Of a stretch of 64,000 nt of DNA, positions 11,841-24,300 are shown piece after piece. The DNA lies in contig OZ017769.1 of the NCBI GenBank assembly GCA_963969345.1, positions 1,302,001-1,366,000 of the forward strand. The letters run 5' to 3'. The translations under genes and the position numbers were made by a program. The stretch comes from Turbatrix aceti. Lineage: Eukaryota > Nematoda > Chromadorea > Rhabditida > Panagrolaimidae. Numbering within the stretch: the stretch's first letter is position 1; every line of letters starts with the position of its first letter. The notes beneath the pieces are model-generated. The model ran no database searches. It saw only the letters and a program-made list of their open reading frames with translations, and was not told where the DNA came from.

Positions 11841-12894
11841 AGCACACGCATTCAGCGAAGAGATGTCAGTGCAATACAATAAAGCAGAACCACAACAGAC
11901 CAGAAACACGTAAACCACGAGTTCGAGACTCAAGACTGGAAGAGCTGGGAAAAAAGGAAAAAATGCAAGACCACAAGATTGTGCAATTTAGGTACACTTT
12001 GCCAAACCGCGCGTTTTTTGGTGTTTTTACGTTTTTTTTTTGAAAAAAAAAAGATGCATTTGACTTTTCGGAAACCTATTTATTTAGGAATGCTATGTAT
12101 GAATCGAAAAAACTAAAAAAATATATTTTGTGCCGAGATTCAGAATTCTTTTTCGTTGGATCTTGACACGAAAATGAGTAAAATCAAGTTCTCTCGTTTT
12201 TTTTTCAATGTTACCCCTTTTTTCTCCCAAAAAAAGCGTCGACAAATCCAAATCTAGCAAAAAACAGCATCACATCCTAAAAAAAAACAGCAGCAAAAAT
12301 AAACACCATCACATGCGTCAAATAACACCAACAATAACCACTTTGTAGTTATAACGCATACATGCATCAGCCGACGACGCATTGTCCGTGAGAGACGCAT
12401 GGCTTGTACACGTATGTACGTGAGAGACAGGTGCGTTGCCTGTAATGGCTTCGATGGATGGTTGGATGGAACGAACGCTGTGATTCTCCTTTTCCGTAGC
12501 CTTGAGCCGCCTGTGTCTAACGTGGAATTTTGTAATAATACGTATTTAGATAATTCCCTGTTTTAACATGCAGATGTGTTGTGTTATGTATTTTTTTGAG
12601 GTGCCCGTATTGAATGTATTCATGCTCTTTTTTGTTAAATGAAGACCCGTGTTTCCTTTTATGGGCCTGATTAACGAGGGGGGCATACAGGGCTGTTTGT
12701 TGATTCATAAAAAACGAATTCCGACGTAATTTAACAAAAAGACCGATTTTTTAAAATGGAATTTTTAATTAAAAGAAATTTTTATGTTTCATTTCATTTT
12801 TTCATTCATTTACGCCTCGGACATAGAATAAGTTACAAGTGTTGTTTGCCTCGAGGATCATGGAGTGCACTCTAGAACTGCTGGAAGCGCTGCT

Positions 12895-12949
12895 AGGATC
12901 CAATCGATCTGACGTTCCATGTCGCGATGTTCAGCGACACATGAGTCAT
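12895..12949 (-). pseudogene. Possible decayed LINE endonuclease N-terminus
   Basis: On the minus strand an ATG at 12949 opens a short frame containing NIATWNVRSIGS before a stop at about 12895. The ATWNVRS string resembles the first conserved motif of the APE-type endonuclease of non-LTR retrotransposons. The frame is broken by further stops and no later endonuclease motif was found. It could be chance. Confidence 0.22.
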
Positions 12950-13338
12950 TTCTTAGCCTACGATGGCAGAGTGGTCAGCTCGGGTGCCCAAAGGTGTTCC
13001 CGCACTTGCGCTGCTCCCGAATACGATGGCAAACGCAAGCTGCCGTAGCGGACAGGAGAGCCTCGAGGCGGAATAAAACCGACCGTCCACTAGGCTTGCA
13101 GGAATGAAAAACTGGTGAAGGCATGTATCGCACTGAAAACAAAAAAAATAAATCTCACCGGATCAACAGTAGTTGTCGTAGTGTATGTTGTAGTGCTTGT
13201 CGTTGTCGACGTAGAGGTGGTCGACAACACGAAACAGGGGGTAGAGGTGCCATCGTATCCAGCGACTGCTCGACCGAGGTCAAAGCGATGAAGCGGAGCC
13301 GATCACCGCCAAAGAGGAATTCGAAGGATCCTCAGAAC

Positions 13339-13573
13339 CAGTGTTGTCGGGTTACCCGACCCGAAACCCGACCCGACCCGAACCCGACCCGAAAATCCCG
13401 GGTTTCGGGTCGGGTTACCCGAATTTTTCGGGTTCAGGTTCGGGTTCGGGTCGGGTAACCCGAATTTTTCGGGTTTGGGTTCGGGTTCGGGTCGGGTTAC
13501 CCGAAAATTTCGGGTTCGGTTTTGGGTTCGGGTCGGGTTTTCCAAATTTCGGGTTTGAGAACCCGACAATAAA
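13339..13573. mobile_element. Decayed hAT-like MITE made of CGGGT iterations
   Basis: The left end reads CAGTGTTGTCGGGTTACCCG, a typical hAT-type terminus. The right end reads AACCCGACAAT, so only about the inner 10 bases of the terminal repeat survive. Between them the sequence is almost entirely CGGGT/ACCCG in both orientations with AATTTTTCGGGTT spacers. The flanking 8-mers CTCAGAAC and GTCAAAAT agree at only 5 of 8 positions, so a duplication is not proven. The open frames on both strands are low-complexity artefacts. Confidence 0.55.
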
Positions 13574-14310
13574 AGTCAAAATGAGAAAAAAAGTTGAAAA
13601 AAACCGTTAAACATGTCACAAATTTGCTTCTGAAGACGCAATATTTGTTATATTAGCCTCCACAATGCAAAAATTTCTGAGTCAGAACCCCTCGAGACCA
13701 GGAAAAGTGTCAAGAATACACTAAACAAAAGTAAGCAATGCCGCAAGATCGCTTTTATATTCCTGATTATACATTCAAATTTTATTTTTAATTATTGTCA
13801 AAAAAAATCAAAAATTATGACAACTTCATTTTTGCATACGTTTAAGACACCTATATCTTTTTTAGTGGCATCAAAAAATCAATATTTACCGTAACCTTAA
13901 AAACATATGAGTACGCAGTTATTTATAATTTTCTGAACTTGAAATTCCCGAACGCAAGCAATAAAACAACAAAAATGATTGTCAGTCAACTGAGCAAGCG
14001 CATTCACTGATCGACAAAGACGACGAAGAACAAAGACATGTGCCGTGTCCAGTCGAGTCCAGCATGCTACAAGGTGCGATAATCCCACTCCCAGCTTTTT
14101 CCGCCTTGATCAATTTTTTCTTCCCCGAGTTATCCATTGCCTCACTCACATCACAGCACGTCAATAACAAAGATCCCGCCGATGCTGTGTGTGTTTATGC
14201 GTTTGCCAAAACTTTCATTCATTCCTCCACTACTACAACAACATTTTTTTATTTAATTACCCAATTGAATTGTAAAACAGCGAAGAGAGTTATTTTATGG
14301 TCGAACAAAC

Positions 14311-17300
14311 ATGCGACGGGATATGAGGATACCTTCCGAGGTGAGTACACTCATTACTTTTTTCAAGAAACCCAAAGACGTGGCGAGGGCAGGTGTTAAA
14401 GGTAAATATGCTCTCTGGTAAAAAATTGTGTGATTGACTTTTTCTGTTGTTTTCGTTCTGTCAAACGTTCAATTTTAAAATTTTTGTACGATAGAAAAAA
14501 ATGTGTTTTTTGTATAAAAAAATGTACCGTTTTTTTTGCTGTAACAAAAAAAACATTTCACTTTTTCATACAAGTGATGTAATTTTTTATCGACATATCA
14601 AATATTTTTGAACACTTGAAATTTTTTCAATGAAAATTTTTTTAAATTACCAAACTTATTTATTTTTCTGCATTTTTTGTTTTTATTAAAAAAACATTTT
14701 TAATCATGGCATAATTTTTTTAGTAAAAATTTTTTTTCAAACAAAAAAAAATTTTTTTTCCATATTTTTTTCAAAAATGAAAAAAAAATACTTACATCCT
14801 ATTTTGCATCCATTTTCAGGTAGCCGAAGAATCCGACGACGAAGACTACTTCAACTCGCCTTCTCCCCCACCAGTTGCCTCCAACGTCGGCATGGCAGGT
14901 GAAAGCGTCGTCAACGAAGGCATGCTGGTGCGCGATCCATCCACCCTCGAATCCGACAAGATGGATCGCTTCGTCGCGTACGCCAAGATGATCCTGCCCC
15001 ACGTCGGGTTGGTCTTCCTCCTCATCGGGTACCTTCTGCTGGGAGCAACTTTTTTTTACTACATCGAATCCGCCTTCGAGCTCGAATCCAAGGAACGCGA
15101 GTTGTCGACCATCTTCGGCCTCAGGGATCACTTCCATGACAACATTTGGAATCTCACACACTCAACCGAAACCGTCATTTCGAGGGAAAGCTTCAACGGC
15201 ATCGGACAGGAGTACTTTGAACGACTTGTTCGCGAGATTTTTGTATCATACCGTAATCAGTTTATCACAGAACGACATCTGCTCAATCGGACGAAGGGTG
15301 ACGAGTTGCTCTGGACTTTTCCAAACAGTGTATTTTTTGCGACCGCTGTTGTATCGACGATTGGATACGGCAATCTCGTGCCTGCAACCACGCACGGCAG
15401 AGTGGGGTGCTGCGTGTTTGCGCTGCTGGGCATTCCTCTGCTCCTGGTCACCATTGCGGACATTGGAAAGTTTCTCAGTGATTTTCTGAGCTTTCTCTAC
15501 AGAACGTACCGCGCGTTCAAGCGAAAAGTGAGTTTTTTTTGTTGAGGGAACCAAACAGTCAAAAATTGTACGATTGGGATGGTCAAACTGATTTTTTGCC
15601 AAAAATAACAACAAATTTTTTCCCTGAACTTCCATTTTTTATAGCAAACAACAAAAGCAAAAAAAAATTATTCGCAATAATGACTGACGTATCGATGAAA
15701 AAAGCCGAGGATGTCGTAGTCGGGATACGTCCCGGTGATCCACTTTCGGAGAATTGGGTCGCTGAGGCAGGAGTACGGCAGCTTGTAGCGCGTCAGGAAC
15801 TCGAGAATCTCGTCGTCGATTGCCTGGGTCTGGGGAGGGGTGACCAGGGACGCGACGGAATCCATGAACTGGCTCATTTCCACCGTGCTGGACTGAGCGG
15901 TTTTCCTTTTCTTTTTCGGTTTTGGCTGCAACCGGAGTTTTTATAAAAACAAACTTTTTCGAATAATTTGAAATTTTTAAACCATTTTTTGCCCTATAAA
16001 AACTATTTCATCGAAAAAATCCTTACCGGTGACTCCTCCGGACGAACGAGCTTGTAGACCTGGGGATGCTTGTGGAGGACGTGCGAGATGAGAGACTTGG
16101 TGGAAGAGTCGGAGCGGTGCTGCACGCTGTTGCAGGGGACACACTGCCCTGTGGCGGCGTCGATGACATCCACCTTGCAGACGACGTTCTTCGTCCCGTC
16201 GTTGCACAGCTCGAAGAACTGCCAGAAGGGCGAGACCACCTTCTGCTTGCGGACGACGGCGGTGGCGGAAGCCTCTCTGGTCGCCGGCTGCGAGGTATCG
16301 GAAGTCGTCGCCGTCTCGTTCAAGTCCTCTGCGCTCTCGACGACGTGCGCAAGCACCTCGCCGAAACCACCCTCGTCGTCCAGCATTCTCGGATCGTGGA
16401 AAGACATGAAAGCTGCCAGAAGTCGTTCAAATCGGCCACAACAAAGCACCGAAATCCAAAATCGTCAGTCGCACGTTTTCTGAATTCGGGTTGGGCGCTC
16501 GTCGCATAGTGCGAGCAGCGACGGTCGCGGGGACGCACAGCGGGGAAGCGGGGGAATGGAACGCGGAGGATGCGTCCGTCGTCCCCTCGCCGGGGACCGG
16601 GGAGAGCAGGGATGAAAACAAACGACGCGTAATCCATGGATGCAGCCCAAAAGTCGATACTCGATTGAAAAATGTGCCCTTTCCGACTCACATTATGGAA
16701 CAAAACTAAAAAAAACTTTTTGAACATTCGGTGCAAAAATTGACAGTTAGCAAAGTCAGAATTCGAAATTAAAAAAAAATGGTGTCAAATTTGTCAATGC
16801 GGTATAATTTATTTTGTATATTTTTTATTTTGAGTTTTGAACTTCACAAAATACCAAAAACAGTTTTTTTCCTAAAAAAAATAGCATTTTTTTGGATCGT
16901 ACACATTTTTATTAAATATTCGAAATATTTGCTTTCATTATTTTTTTAAAGTTGTCTAATTCTGTTGTCATTTTTCAGTGTGACCAAAAACTCGAACTCA
17001 AACGCCAACTAAGAATGGTAGATTGACAATTTTCTAACTTCATAAAATTGAAACGCAACAAAGGAAAACAAGTCTCCAAAGTTTACAAAAATTTTCGAAC
17101 CTAAAATGGGGTCCAAAATATTTTCTTGATGACAAATTCAAATTTCTTAGATCGTCGTTTTTGATGTTTTTCGTTTTCAGACCCTTCTCATGCGTCGACA
17201 AGCGATGAAATTCCGTGATCGATCCATTGATAGCTCCCGAAGCCTGTCATCTTCGCCCACAAAAATCGGATCTGTCAACCTCAATGACATGGATTCGGAC

Positions 17301-19321
17301 GATTCTTCGACGATGGATCAGGACGAGCTTCACATTCCCGTGGTCATGGTTCTGCTCGTGCTCCTGTCTTACACAGCCATCGGTGGTTTTCTCTTCAAAG
17401 CCTGGGAAGGATGGACTTATTTCGAGGCTTTTTACTTCTGCTTCATCACCATGGCCACGATTGGCTTCGGGGACATAGTCCCCACCGAAAAGGTCTATAC
17501 CTTCTTCACCATGGTCTACATCATCTTCGGCCTCTCTCTTGCCACGATGTGTATCGATCTCGCAGGCACAGAGTATCTCCAGAAAATTCACTACCTCGGC
17601 AAGAAGATGGACGATGCAAAGGGTGCCGTGCTGAGTGGACTCGAAGTCGGAGAACACCTCATCAAGCACAATGGTGTTGGCTTGATCAAGACTGCCGGCG
17701 GAAAGTTTTTACATATCAGGCTGTCCAATAAGCAGCTGGAAGAAATTATGCTTAATCCGGAGAAACATCGGGATATTCTTCGGGAACCTTTGAGTGCTGC
17801 TGTACAAAGACTGGCTGATGAACATAATATTAAGGTTGGTTTTTGTTTTTGCTAAAAGGTTAATTTGCTGTGCAAGTGGCGTCTAAAAACAAAAAAAACA
17901 TTTTTGGGAAAATGATGTCCCATTTGCTGTTGTGGCGCATTGGCTTGGAGAATTTTTTGCGGAAAGCTAAGGGTACCGGGTTCGAATCCTGACAGCAGTA
18001 AAATTTTTTATTTGTTTTCGTTTTTGTTCGTTTTGATTTTTCAGCACAATTTAATTGTTGTATACACAATTTTTTTATAATCGTTCAGTTTTACATTTTT
18101 GGTACTCAAAACCATATATTAAAAATTTTATAAAAAAAAATATTGTGAAATTTTTTTTTATTTTGTAACTTCTCCCCTCGTTTTTGTCTTGTTTTTTTAA
18201 TCATTTTGGTTGTTCTACAGATTTCAAACCATTTTGTGACTGCATTTTTTTTCCAATTAGTTTTACAAAAATGACAAAAAAATTTTTGCATAATTTTTTT
18301 CATGTCAGTTTTAAATTTTCTTTTTTTGTTAAAACCCCTCAAATTTATCAACTGTTTACAAATGAATTAGACGAACTCAAATTAAATAATTTATGCCATA
18401 ACTACCGACGTCATTTCACTTATTTAATATTGCTTGCTTGTTCTATTCATTTTTTGTCCCTGGTGTACGTTTATTCATACACGCATACCCATTACACGTA
18501 CAAGGAAGTTATTAAGTCTAGCGATGCAAGACAGCTTGACCGCTTTGCTTGGTCTCTCTGCTTGCGTGGTGGTTGGCATGAAACAAACAAAAAAATAGGT
18601 CGACGTCATTCCATTCATCATTAACACGTTGTTGTTTTTTGGACAATTTTGTTCTAAGAAGAAAACTGGGTTCTAAATATTTTTTTCGAATGATTTTTGA
18701 TTCAAAAATCGTTTTTTTTATTCTGTTCTTATTTTTTTTGCCCAGTTGAACAAAAATTATGCGCACTGCGGATCCGGAACAACAATCTGTAATCCGGTTA
18801 TTTATTTAGAAAAACAACCAAGTCGCAAAAACTGAAAAGAAAAAAACGATAAACATAATTTATAAAAGTGCTCCTGTGCTTCTCGGAAAAGTTCAAAAGA
18901 CCCGACGTGCTCATGTGCAAATCGGCAATAATAAAATTTTATTGCATTTGCGTTCGCGGTTGCAAAAAAATCGTGGTGTAATAACTCAATAAACAAAGTT
19001 ATTAAATATTTTTTTAATATTTGCATTTGAAAAATAAAAATTTTAATCGCTTTTGAAATTACGGTTGGTTGGCATGAAACACTGTTTTATTAAAAAAAAA
19101 TTGTGGATCTTCATAATTACATAAAAAAAATCAATTTTCAGATCCTCCCTGATGACATCCGGGATTCTGAGGGATATATCCTCCACAACAGGGATGCCAA
19201 CAAGCCAGGTAAAAAGCAAAATGGCGTCGCAAATCAGTACATGATTAGTCGAACGTTTGTGCCGGGAAAACTCTCGACACCCAACGTCCTGCCCTTTGTT
19301 CTCAAGGAGTCTCCCATCTGA
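14311..19321 (+). CDS. TWK-type two-pore-domain potassium channel
   Basis: Four exons join in phase: 14311-14340, 14820-15527, 17181-17834 and 19142-19321, giving 523 residues. K2P channels carry background potassium current; nematodes have many TWK members. TM1 lies at about 68-92, followed by an extracellular cap region with a possible N-glycosylation site (NLT, about 121). Pore 1 has TIGYG (190-194), with TM2 behind it. A charged, serine-rich intracellular linker follows, then TM3, pore 2 with TIGFG (339-343) and TM4. Both selectivity filters are intact. The cytoplasmic tail includes ADEHNIK joined to ILPDDIRDSEGYI across the last intron. The 30-base first exon is inferred from a matching donor (GAG/GTGAGT) and phase, so the true N-terminus is less certain. 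Intron 2 (1,653 bases) holds an antisense BED gene, and intron 3 (1,307 bases) a tRNA-like sequence. Which TWK paralogue this is cannot be said. Confidence 0.92.
15668..16407 (-). CDS. BED-type zinc finger protein, truncated hAT-transposase-like
   Basis: Two minus-strand exons, 16407-16027 and 15925-15668, joined by a good donor (CCG/GTAAGG) and acceptor (TTGCAG), encode 212 residues. Residues about 60-115 look like a BED finger: W62, C89-x2-C92, a Ser-Thr pair, then H109-x4-H114. BED fingers bind DNA and are typical of hAT transposases and proteins derived from them. A basic stretch PKPKKKRK (nuclear localisation signal) opens exon 2. Then comes a segment ending in YKLPYSCLSDPILRKWI, which resembles the region just after the finger in hAT transposases. 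The frame stops before any catalytic domain. The gene is nested antisense in intron 2 of the TWK channel. A GC-rich patch at 16440-16650 directly upstream may be its promoter or a 5' exon. It could be a domesticated protein or a transposon remnant; exons beyond 15668 cannot be excluded. Confidence 0.62.
17924..17998 (+). pseudogene. tRNA-like sequence (decayed tRNA or tRNA-derived SINE head)
   Basis: A 7-base acceptor stem pairs TTGCTGT with ACAGCAG. The A-box-like TGGCGCATTGG and the B-box GGTTCGAATCC of the Pol III internal promoter are intact. The D stem does not pair, and the anticodon stem pairs over only about three bases around TTTGCGG, so the anticodon (TGC, if real) is doubtful. It lies in intron 3 of the TWK gene on the same strand. 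Confidence 0.4.
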
Positions 19322-19403
19322 TCGATGCTTTGCTCCCGCGCTTTTTGCCTGCCTTTCCCTCTCTTTCCATTGTTTGCCATGTTTTGTATTATTACCTGTT
19401 TGC

Positions 19404-19409
19404 AATAAA
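19404..19409 (+). terminator. Candidate polyadenylation signal of the TWK channel
   Basis: AATAAA lies 83 bases past the TWK stop codon, a normal distance for a nematode 3'UTR. Confidence 0.55.
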
Positions 19410-20191
19410 AACATCCCAAAAACAATCCCAACATTGTTTTTGTTGCTTTTTGCCACTGCTATGGTTTCAATTCTTTTTCACGCTATTTTTGTCAGAAAAA
19501 CACTTATTTTTGTAAAATACGGTTTTTTGACTGGATTTTCACCTGACGTGTGTATGTTTATCTCCTCTGTTGTCATGGCAAAAACAAACACGTCGAACAA
19601 TAACGTGTCAGAGTTCGAAAATCAACTGCGATGCGTTATTTCTTGTTTCGAAGCAAAAAAAAGAGCAAATATTTTTTTGCTCACTTTCTTTTTGGCCGCT
19701 TGCCACGAGAACAGTGATCGTTATCGATGACGAGAGCTGATGGCTTCAAAGAAAAAAACATAGCATCATCTTAAATTTTTCTCTTTTCGTCCAAAAACAA
19801 CGATCAACTAACTAAGGCTACAGGAACAGAAACAAAAACAAGTGATTGATGATGACTTGTTTAATGTATCCATAAACCAAAAACAAAGGAAGCACGGTTA
19901 CGTCACTTGCAAAAAAACAAATTTGTTTACAGATCCGATCATCCTGATTTCTGTTCAACGGAGTTTGTCAACCAAAAAAATATGCACAAAAATGCAGAGG
20001 TTTCCCGAAGTTGCCGGGCGTGATCACAAAAAGTTCTGTGATCATTCTTTGCATTTGATACCCCCTCGTTTTCTGTCTGACTCACATGATGCGCGTGTGT
20101 GACGTAAGCCTCGTGATTATTGACTTTTTTATGCTTCGATAAGGCACAATTTGTTGGCTGACAGACAGACAGCTGATTGGGAACGACGACG
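19410..20191. other. Intergenic, no gene recognised
   Basis: AT-rich DNA downstream of the TWK channel with no supported gene. It ends in the 8-bp CGACGACG target site of the next element. Confidence 0.55.
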
Positions 20192-21314
20192 CACAATGGG
20201 AAATTTCCCCTATACCAAAAAATCGTATGCACACGCATGCTTTTCTGCACGCAGACGCACGCGCAGCGCTTGCTGTTTTCGCGTTGTTTTTTGATCGTTT
20301 TTTGAAAAGTGCGTGTTACTAAATAGTTCATCCTGGATCCAGGATTGAAGATATCTGTTTCGGATCTTTTTGATTTTGTTAGGCTTTAATTTATCTTTAA
20401 TTTGGCGCAACAGCCAAATTTCAGATATTACTAGGCAATGCGTTAGAGGGCTGACAAAAACGTCGATTTTTGAACTTTGGAAGCTATCAACTTTTCGGCT
20501 TTTGGTTCAAAAGTCTCCAAATTTTCAGCAGACACTGTTATTAGTGTCATAAACATAACTGAGGTTTTAAATCCGGATCCATTCCGTCAGTTTTGAGATG
20601 GCATTTCAGGGTGACTTTTGGTGCCTTATTACCGTAGTTTTTGTGCAATTGCACGTTTTTGGATCGAAATGTGCTGCCAATGTGTTTTAGTTTCGGCATA
20701 GATGTGCTGCATAGGCTTGTTTTACAAAATTTCATTAATTTAGCAAAAATAATATTATTTTTTTAATTATGGATTATTTTGACAAAAAAACAAAGTAAAA
20801 ACTTAATTACCTTGATAAAAAAAGGTATGGTACCAAATAGAGTCTAGAAACGTGCAATTGCACAAAAACTACGGTAATAAGCCACCAAAAGTCACCCTGA
20901 AATGCCATCTCAGGACTGACGGAATGGATCCGGATTTAAAACCTCAGTTATGTTTATGACACTAATAACAGTGTCTGCTGAAAATTTGGAGACTTTTGAA
21001 CCAAAAGCCGAAAAGTTGATAGCTTCCAAAGTTCAAAAATCGACGTTTTTGTCAGCCCTCTAACGCATTGCCTAGTAATATCTGAAATTTGGCTGTTGCG
21101 CCAAATTAAAGATAAATTAAAGCCTAACAAAATCAAAAAGATCCGAAACAGATATCTTCAATCCTGGATCCAGGATGAACTATTTAGTAACACGCACTTT
21201 TCAAAAAACGATCAAAAAACAACGCGAAAACAGCAAGCGCTGCGCGTGCGTCTGCGTGCAGAAAAGCATGCGTGTGCATACGATTTTTTGGTATAGGGGA
21301 AATTTCCCATTGTG
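20192..21314. mobile_element. 1.1-kb fold-back hAT-like MITE with exact 8-bp target duplication
   Basis: Two arms of about 465 bases (20192-20656 and 20850-21314) are near-identical inverted copies around a spacer of about 190 bases that differs. The ends read CACAATGGGAAATTTCCCC. The element is flanked by the exact 8-mer CGACGACG at 20184-20191 and 21315-21322, which is the duplication length of hAT elements. Identical small open frames on opposite strands in the two arms are a by-product of the palindrome; no transposase is encoded. The few arm mismatches (for example GTTTTGAG versus GTCCTGAG) suggest recent insertion or arm gene conversion. Confidence 0.9.
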
Positions 21315-24300
21315 CGACGACGAATATCCATTATGACATGCAAAACGTGATTTTCGAATTATGAACGATCTGCAGGTTTTCTTTGGAACATGTGATTTTT
21401 GAGTAGATATTTTGAGCATGTTCAGATCACACATGTTGAGACGACAGAAATAGACAAAGACTTGCACATTGTTGTGCAACATTGGTTTTTGACTTCGACC
21501 CAGAAAATTTTTTGTGTACTTGAAACAAAAAATAAACACAAAAAATAAACTTAATAACGAGAAAATATCGTGCACAAAGTACTGTAATCTGAAACATGTA
21601 TTTCCTGTCGAGACCAAAACATTTATTCGTGTCAAAAACAAATTTTCAATTTTTATTTCTCTTTTTTTGCATAAAATAAATTTTTCCGTTTTCAAAAATC
21701 TGAACAATGCCAACTTAGTTCAGGCAATGCCGTTGAACAACGCGCACCCCATTCGACGCACTTGTTCCGAACAGCGCGGATTCTATTCCAAAAAAATAAT
21801 CATTTTAGACCAAATTACAGTACATCAACGCAAATACATATTTTCTAATTTCCGTTGCACTCTTACGCACTGCCTCTTTCCTCCTATTCGGAATCCCTGC
21901 GCCCCAAAAGTACATCCGATAAGAACTGTCATCTTTTTTTTTCTAAATATTTAACGAACCATTTTTTGTGCACTTCCCTTTGAAATTCTTTTTTCTTGCA
22001 AAAAAATGGAAGTTTGTTTACTACATTGCGAAAAGTGTGATTCACAGTCAGAGCGCGCGAACGATATAAAAAATGTACATTATGTGTGATATTTTGTACA
22101 CACTCTGACTTTTTTCCATCGGTCTGACTCTGTTCTGTGCCTTCTTGCAGTGTTGACCTCGTTTCAGTCCCAACAGGTGCGCGATGGTACCAATCTCTTT
22201 CTCTCGCTGTTTTTTCCCCTATCTCATTCCTTTGTTCCTCTACCTGAATTTGTTTTTAGTAGACTTCACTTTTTGATCTTTGACTAACATAAATCATTTT
22301 TCTTTGCAAAATTACAGCAATTTTTTTGAACATCAAAAAGCAGTTCTGTAAATATCGTAAAGGCCAATGAAAAAATTTAATTGCCGCCCGTCGGTGTAGC
22401 AATCCATGGAGTCCAGGTGCCCAGGTGTAAAAGTTCAAAAATCACGGTTTACATTTATTTCCTTCCTTCCAGCCAGCCAGCCAGCCAGCTGGTCGGTACC
22501 GGCCTGTTCCTGCAGTAACATAAGGTCATCACCAATTTTTTTAATTTATTGTAGCATAAAATAGCAAATTTTTTTAGGTGAAAGATCATGGTGATGGTGC
22601 ACGAGGTGTAAGGCAGGTAGGAGGGGGGGGGGTAAGGTGCTTAGACAAGTCATACATCGGTCGACTCTGACTCTGTCAGCGATCAAAAGTTAATCCGTCC
22701 ACGTGCTCTGTCCACTCCCTCTGTCTGTTGTTTGCCCTGAAGGCAGGAGAGAAGAAAAAATCACGAGGCATGCCTGTGGCGGTGATTCTCTCTTCTTTAT
22801 CAGGTGTGCATACATACGCCTTTATCAGAATTATTCCCTGTTCTCCTGAAGATTTGACAAAGAAGAAAATAGAAAAAATATCATAGCAAGGAAGACCCGT
22901 TTGTCCTTTTTTTTTCCACGAATGCAATTTTTTTTCCATGCTTTCTTGCAGGAGATTGTCGGTCTCATGACCAAAAAAGAAAGGAAGTACAACGAGCAAC
23001 GAGCATTATTGACCCAGTCAGAGCAGAGTGCATTGCGTTCGTTGATCTTGGCGCCAACCAGCAAAACACGTGCTTTATACGGATCGTCTGTCTGTCTATC
23101 CCCTTAGGACATAAATAAATGAGCCGACTGAAAAAGCTCATTTATTTTTTTAAAATCCCTAAAAATAATTTTTTCACGTGATTTTTAAATCACCTTTTAA
23201 TCTACACAAAAGTTTCTTTCATTTCAACAAAAAACAAAACAAAAATACATAGATAAAATAGAAATTCAGGTGACCACGTGAATTTACCTGAACTCGCATT
23301 GAAAATAACAAACAACTAGAAATTGTTCCACTTTTTGCACAAAATTGAACTTGCACCATCCATTCAACTATGATGTTTTTCATCGTAAACAAGTGTCCAA
23401 AAAATGCGCATAAGTCATGCGAGATCCATTCTAATGCCAACAGGTGCAAAAAAAGTTGTACAACATACTTCTGAAAAAAAACATGTATTCCCGGAGCACA
23501 AAAAAAGTACAGTCGCGGGAGATAATCATGTCTGGTGCGCTAAAGGATCAACAATCAAAGTTCCTTTTCGAAAAATTCGACAATAATCAACCGATGCAAA
23601 AGAGAACAATAAATTCTTCCAAAATAACAAAAATAGAAGAATGAATGAACAGTTCGGTTCGTTCGCTGTTCTTTGAAATTAGGGCAATTTTTGACTGAAC
23701 CAAAAGAAATTTTTCAATTTTTAACACGGCAAAAAAAGCAATTTCCGCCTACGAACACGGATTTGACTACAAATATCGGTTCGTACCGTTTTTTTCAAAA
23801 ATCAAGTTTTCGTTGTAGGATGCAAAAAAATATTTTCAACAATTTGCACAAAAAATATACAACAATGGAAAAAATACCAAAAAATCAGCTTGAAAACAAC
23901 ATTTTCTTGTTTTTGTTTTTTATTCGCGCTTGCAGCTGACCTCGGTGTACAACAACGATCACTTTTTTGCATCATACCTGTCTGTCCTATCCTGTCCGCC
24001 AGGTGATGGTTGTTATCACACACTCACAGGTGTCGTCCCCAAGGATAGACTTTTTGGGCAACAAGCCAAAAAAATTGTGTCGTGTCGCAACAACTAATGA
24101 TCAATGTATTCCCTTTTTTTTATGTTCTGTCACAAATTTTTTTTGCGTGGGATCTTTTCCCCGTTCTACGATCTGTTTGGTCGCCGATTGTCGTTATTTC
24201 TGCATAATCGGTTCCTCATTTATCCCCGCTCGCATCTTGCATTCATTCTCCTCCAAAATTGTGCATTTGATAGCTTGCCAACGCGCCAAAAAAGCGCATT

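Larger units (their letters stand above)
11841..14310. other. Intergenic region between divergent TGS1 and TWK genes
   Basis: No complete gene is visible. The stretch holds a possible decayed retroelement scrap on the minus strand (12895-12949), GTAGT/GTCGT-rich sequence at 13165-13225, a CGGGT-repeat element (13339-13573) and otherwise AT-rich DNA. The last part should contain the TWK 5' region. Confidence 0.55.

Noticed and set aside
13339..13573. Telomere-like repeat (CGGGTT/AACCCG)
   Set aside because: The nematode telomere unit is TTAGGC; this array mixes orientations and has hAT-like ends.
13303..13610. Open frames on both strands through the CGGGT repeat (Pro/Asn/Arg- and Gly/Ser/Phe-rich)
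   Set aside because: They exist because the repeat lacks stops; composition is low-complexity and there are no splice or start signals.
14251..14272. TTTAATTACCCAA, a 13-base match to the middle of the SL1 spliced leader
   Set aside because: The flanks do not match, no donor follows at the right position and no Sm site or SL RNA fold was seen; likely chance in AT-rich DNA.
16465..16650. GC-rich open frames upstream of the BED gene
   Set aside because: Several overlapping frames are open on both strands and none joins the BED frame with a clear splice signal; treated as a possible promoter or 5'UTR.
20370..21296. Identical 60- and 66-residue frames on opposite strands
   Set aside because: Mirror images produced by the palindromic arms of the fold-back element; no protein family resemblance.
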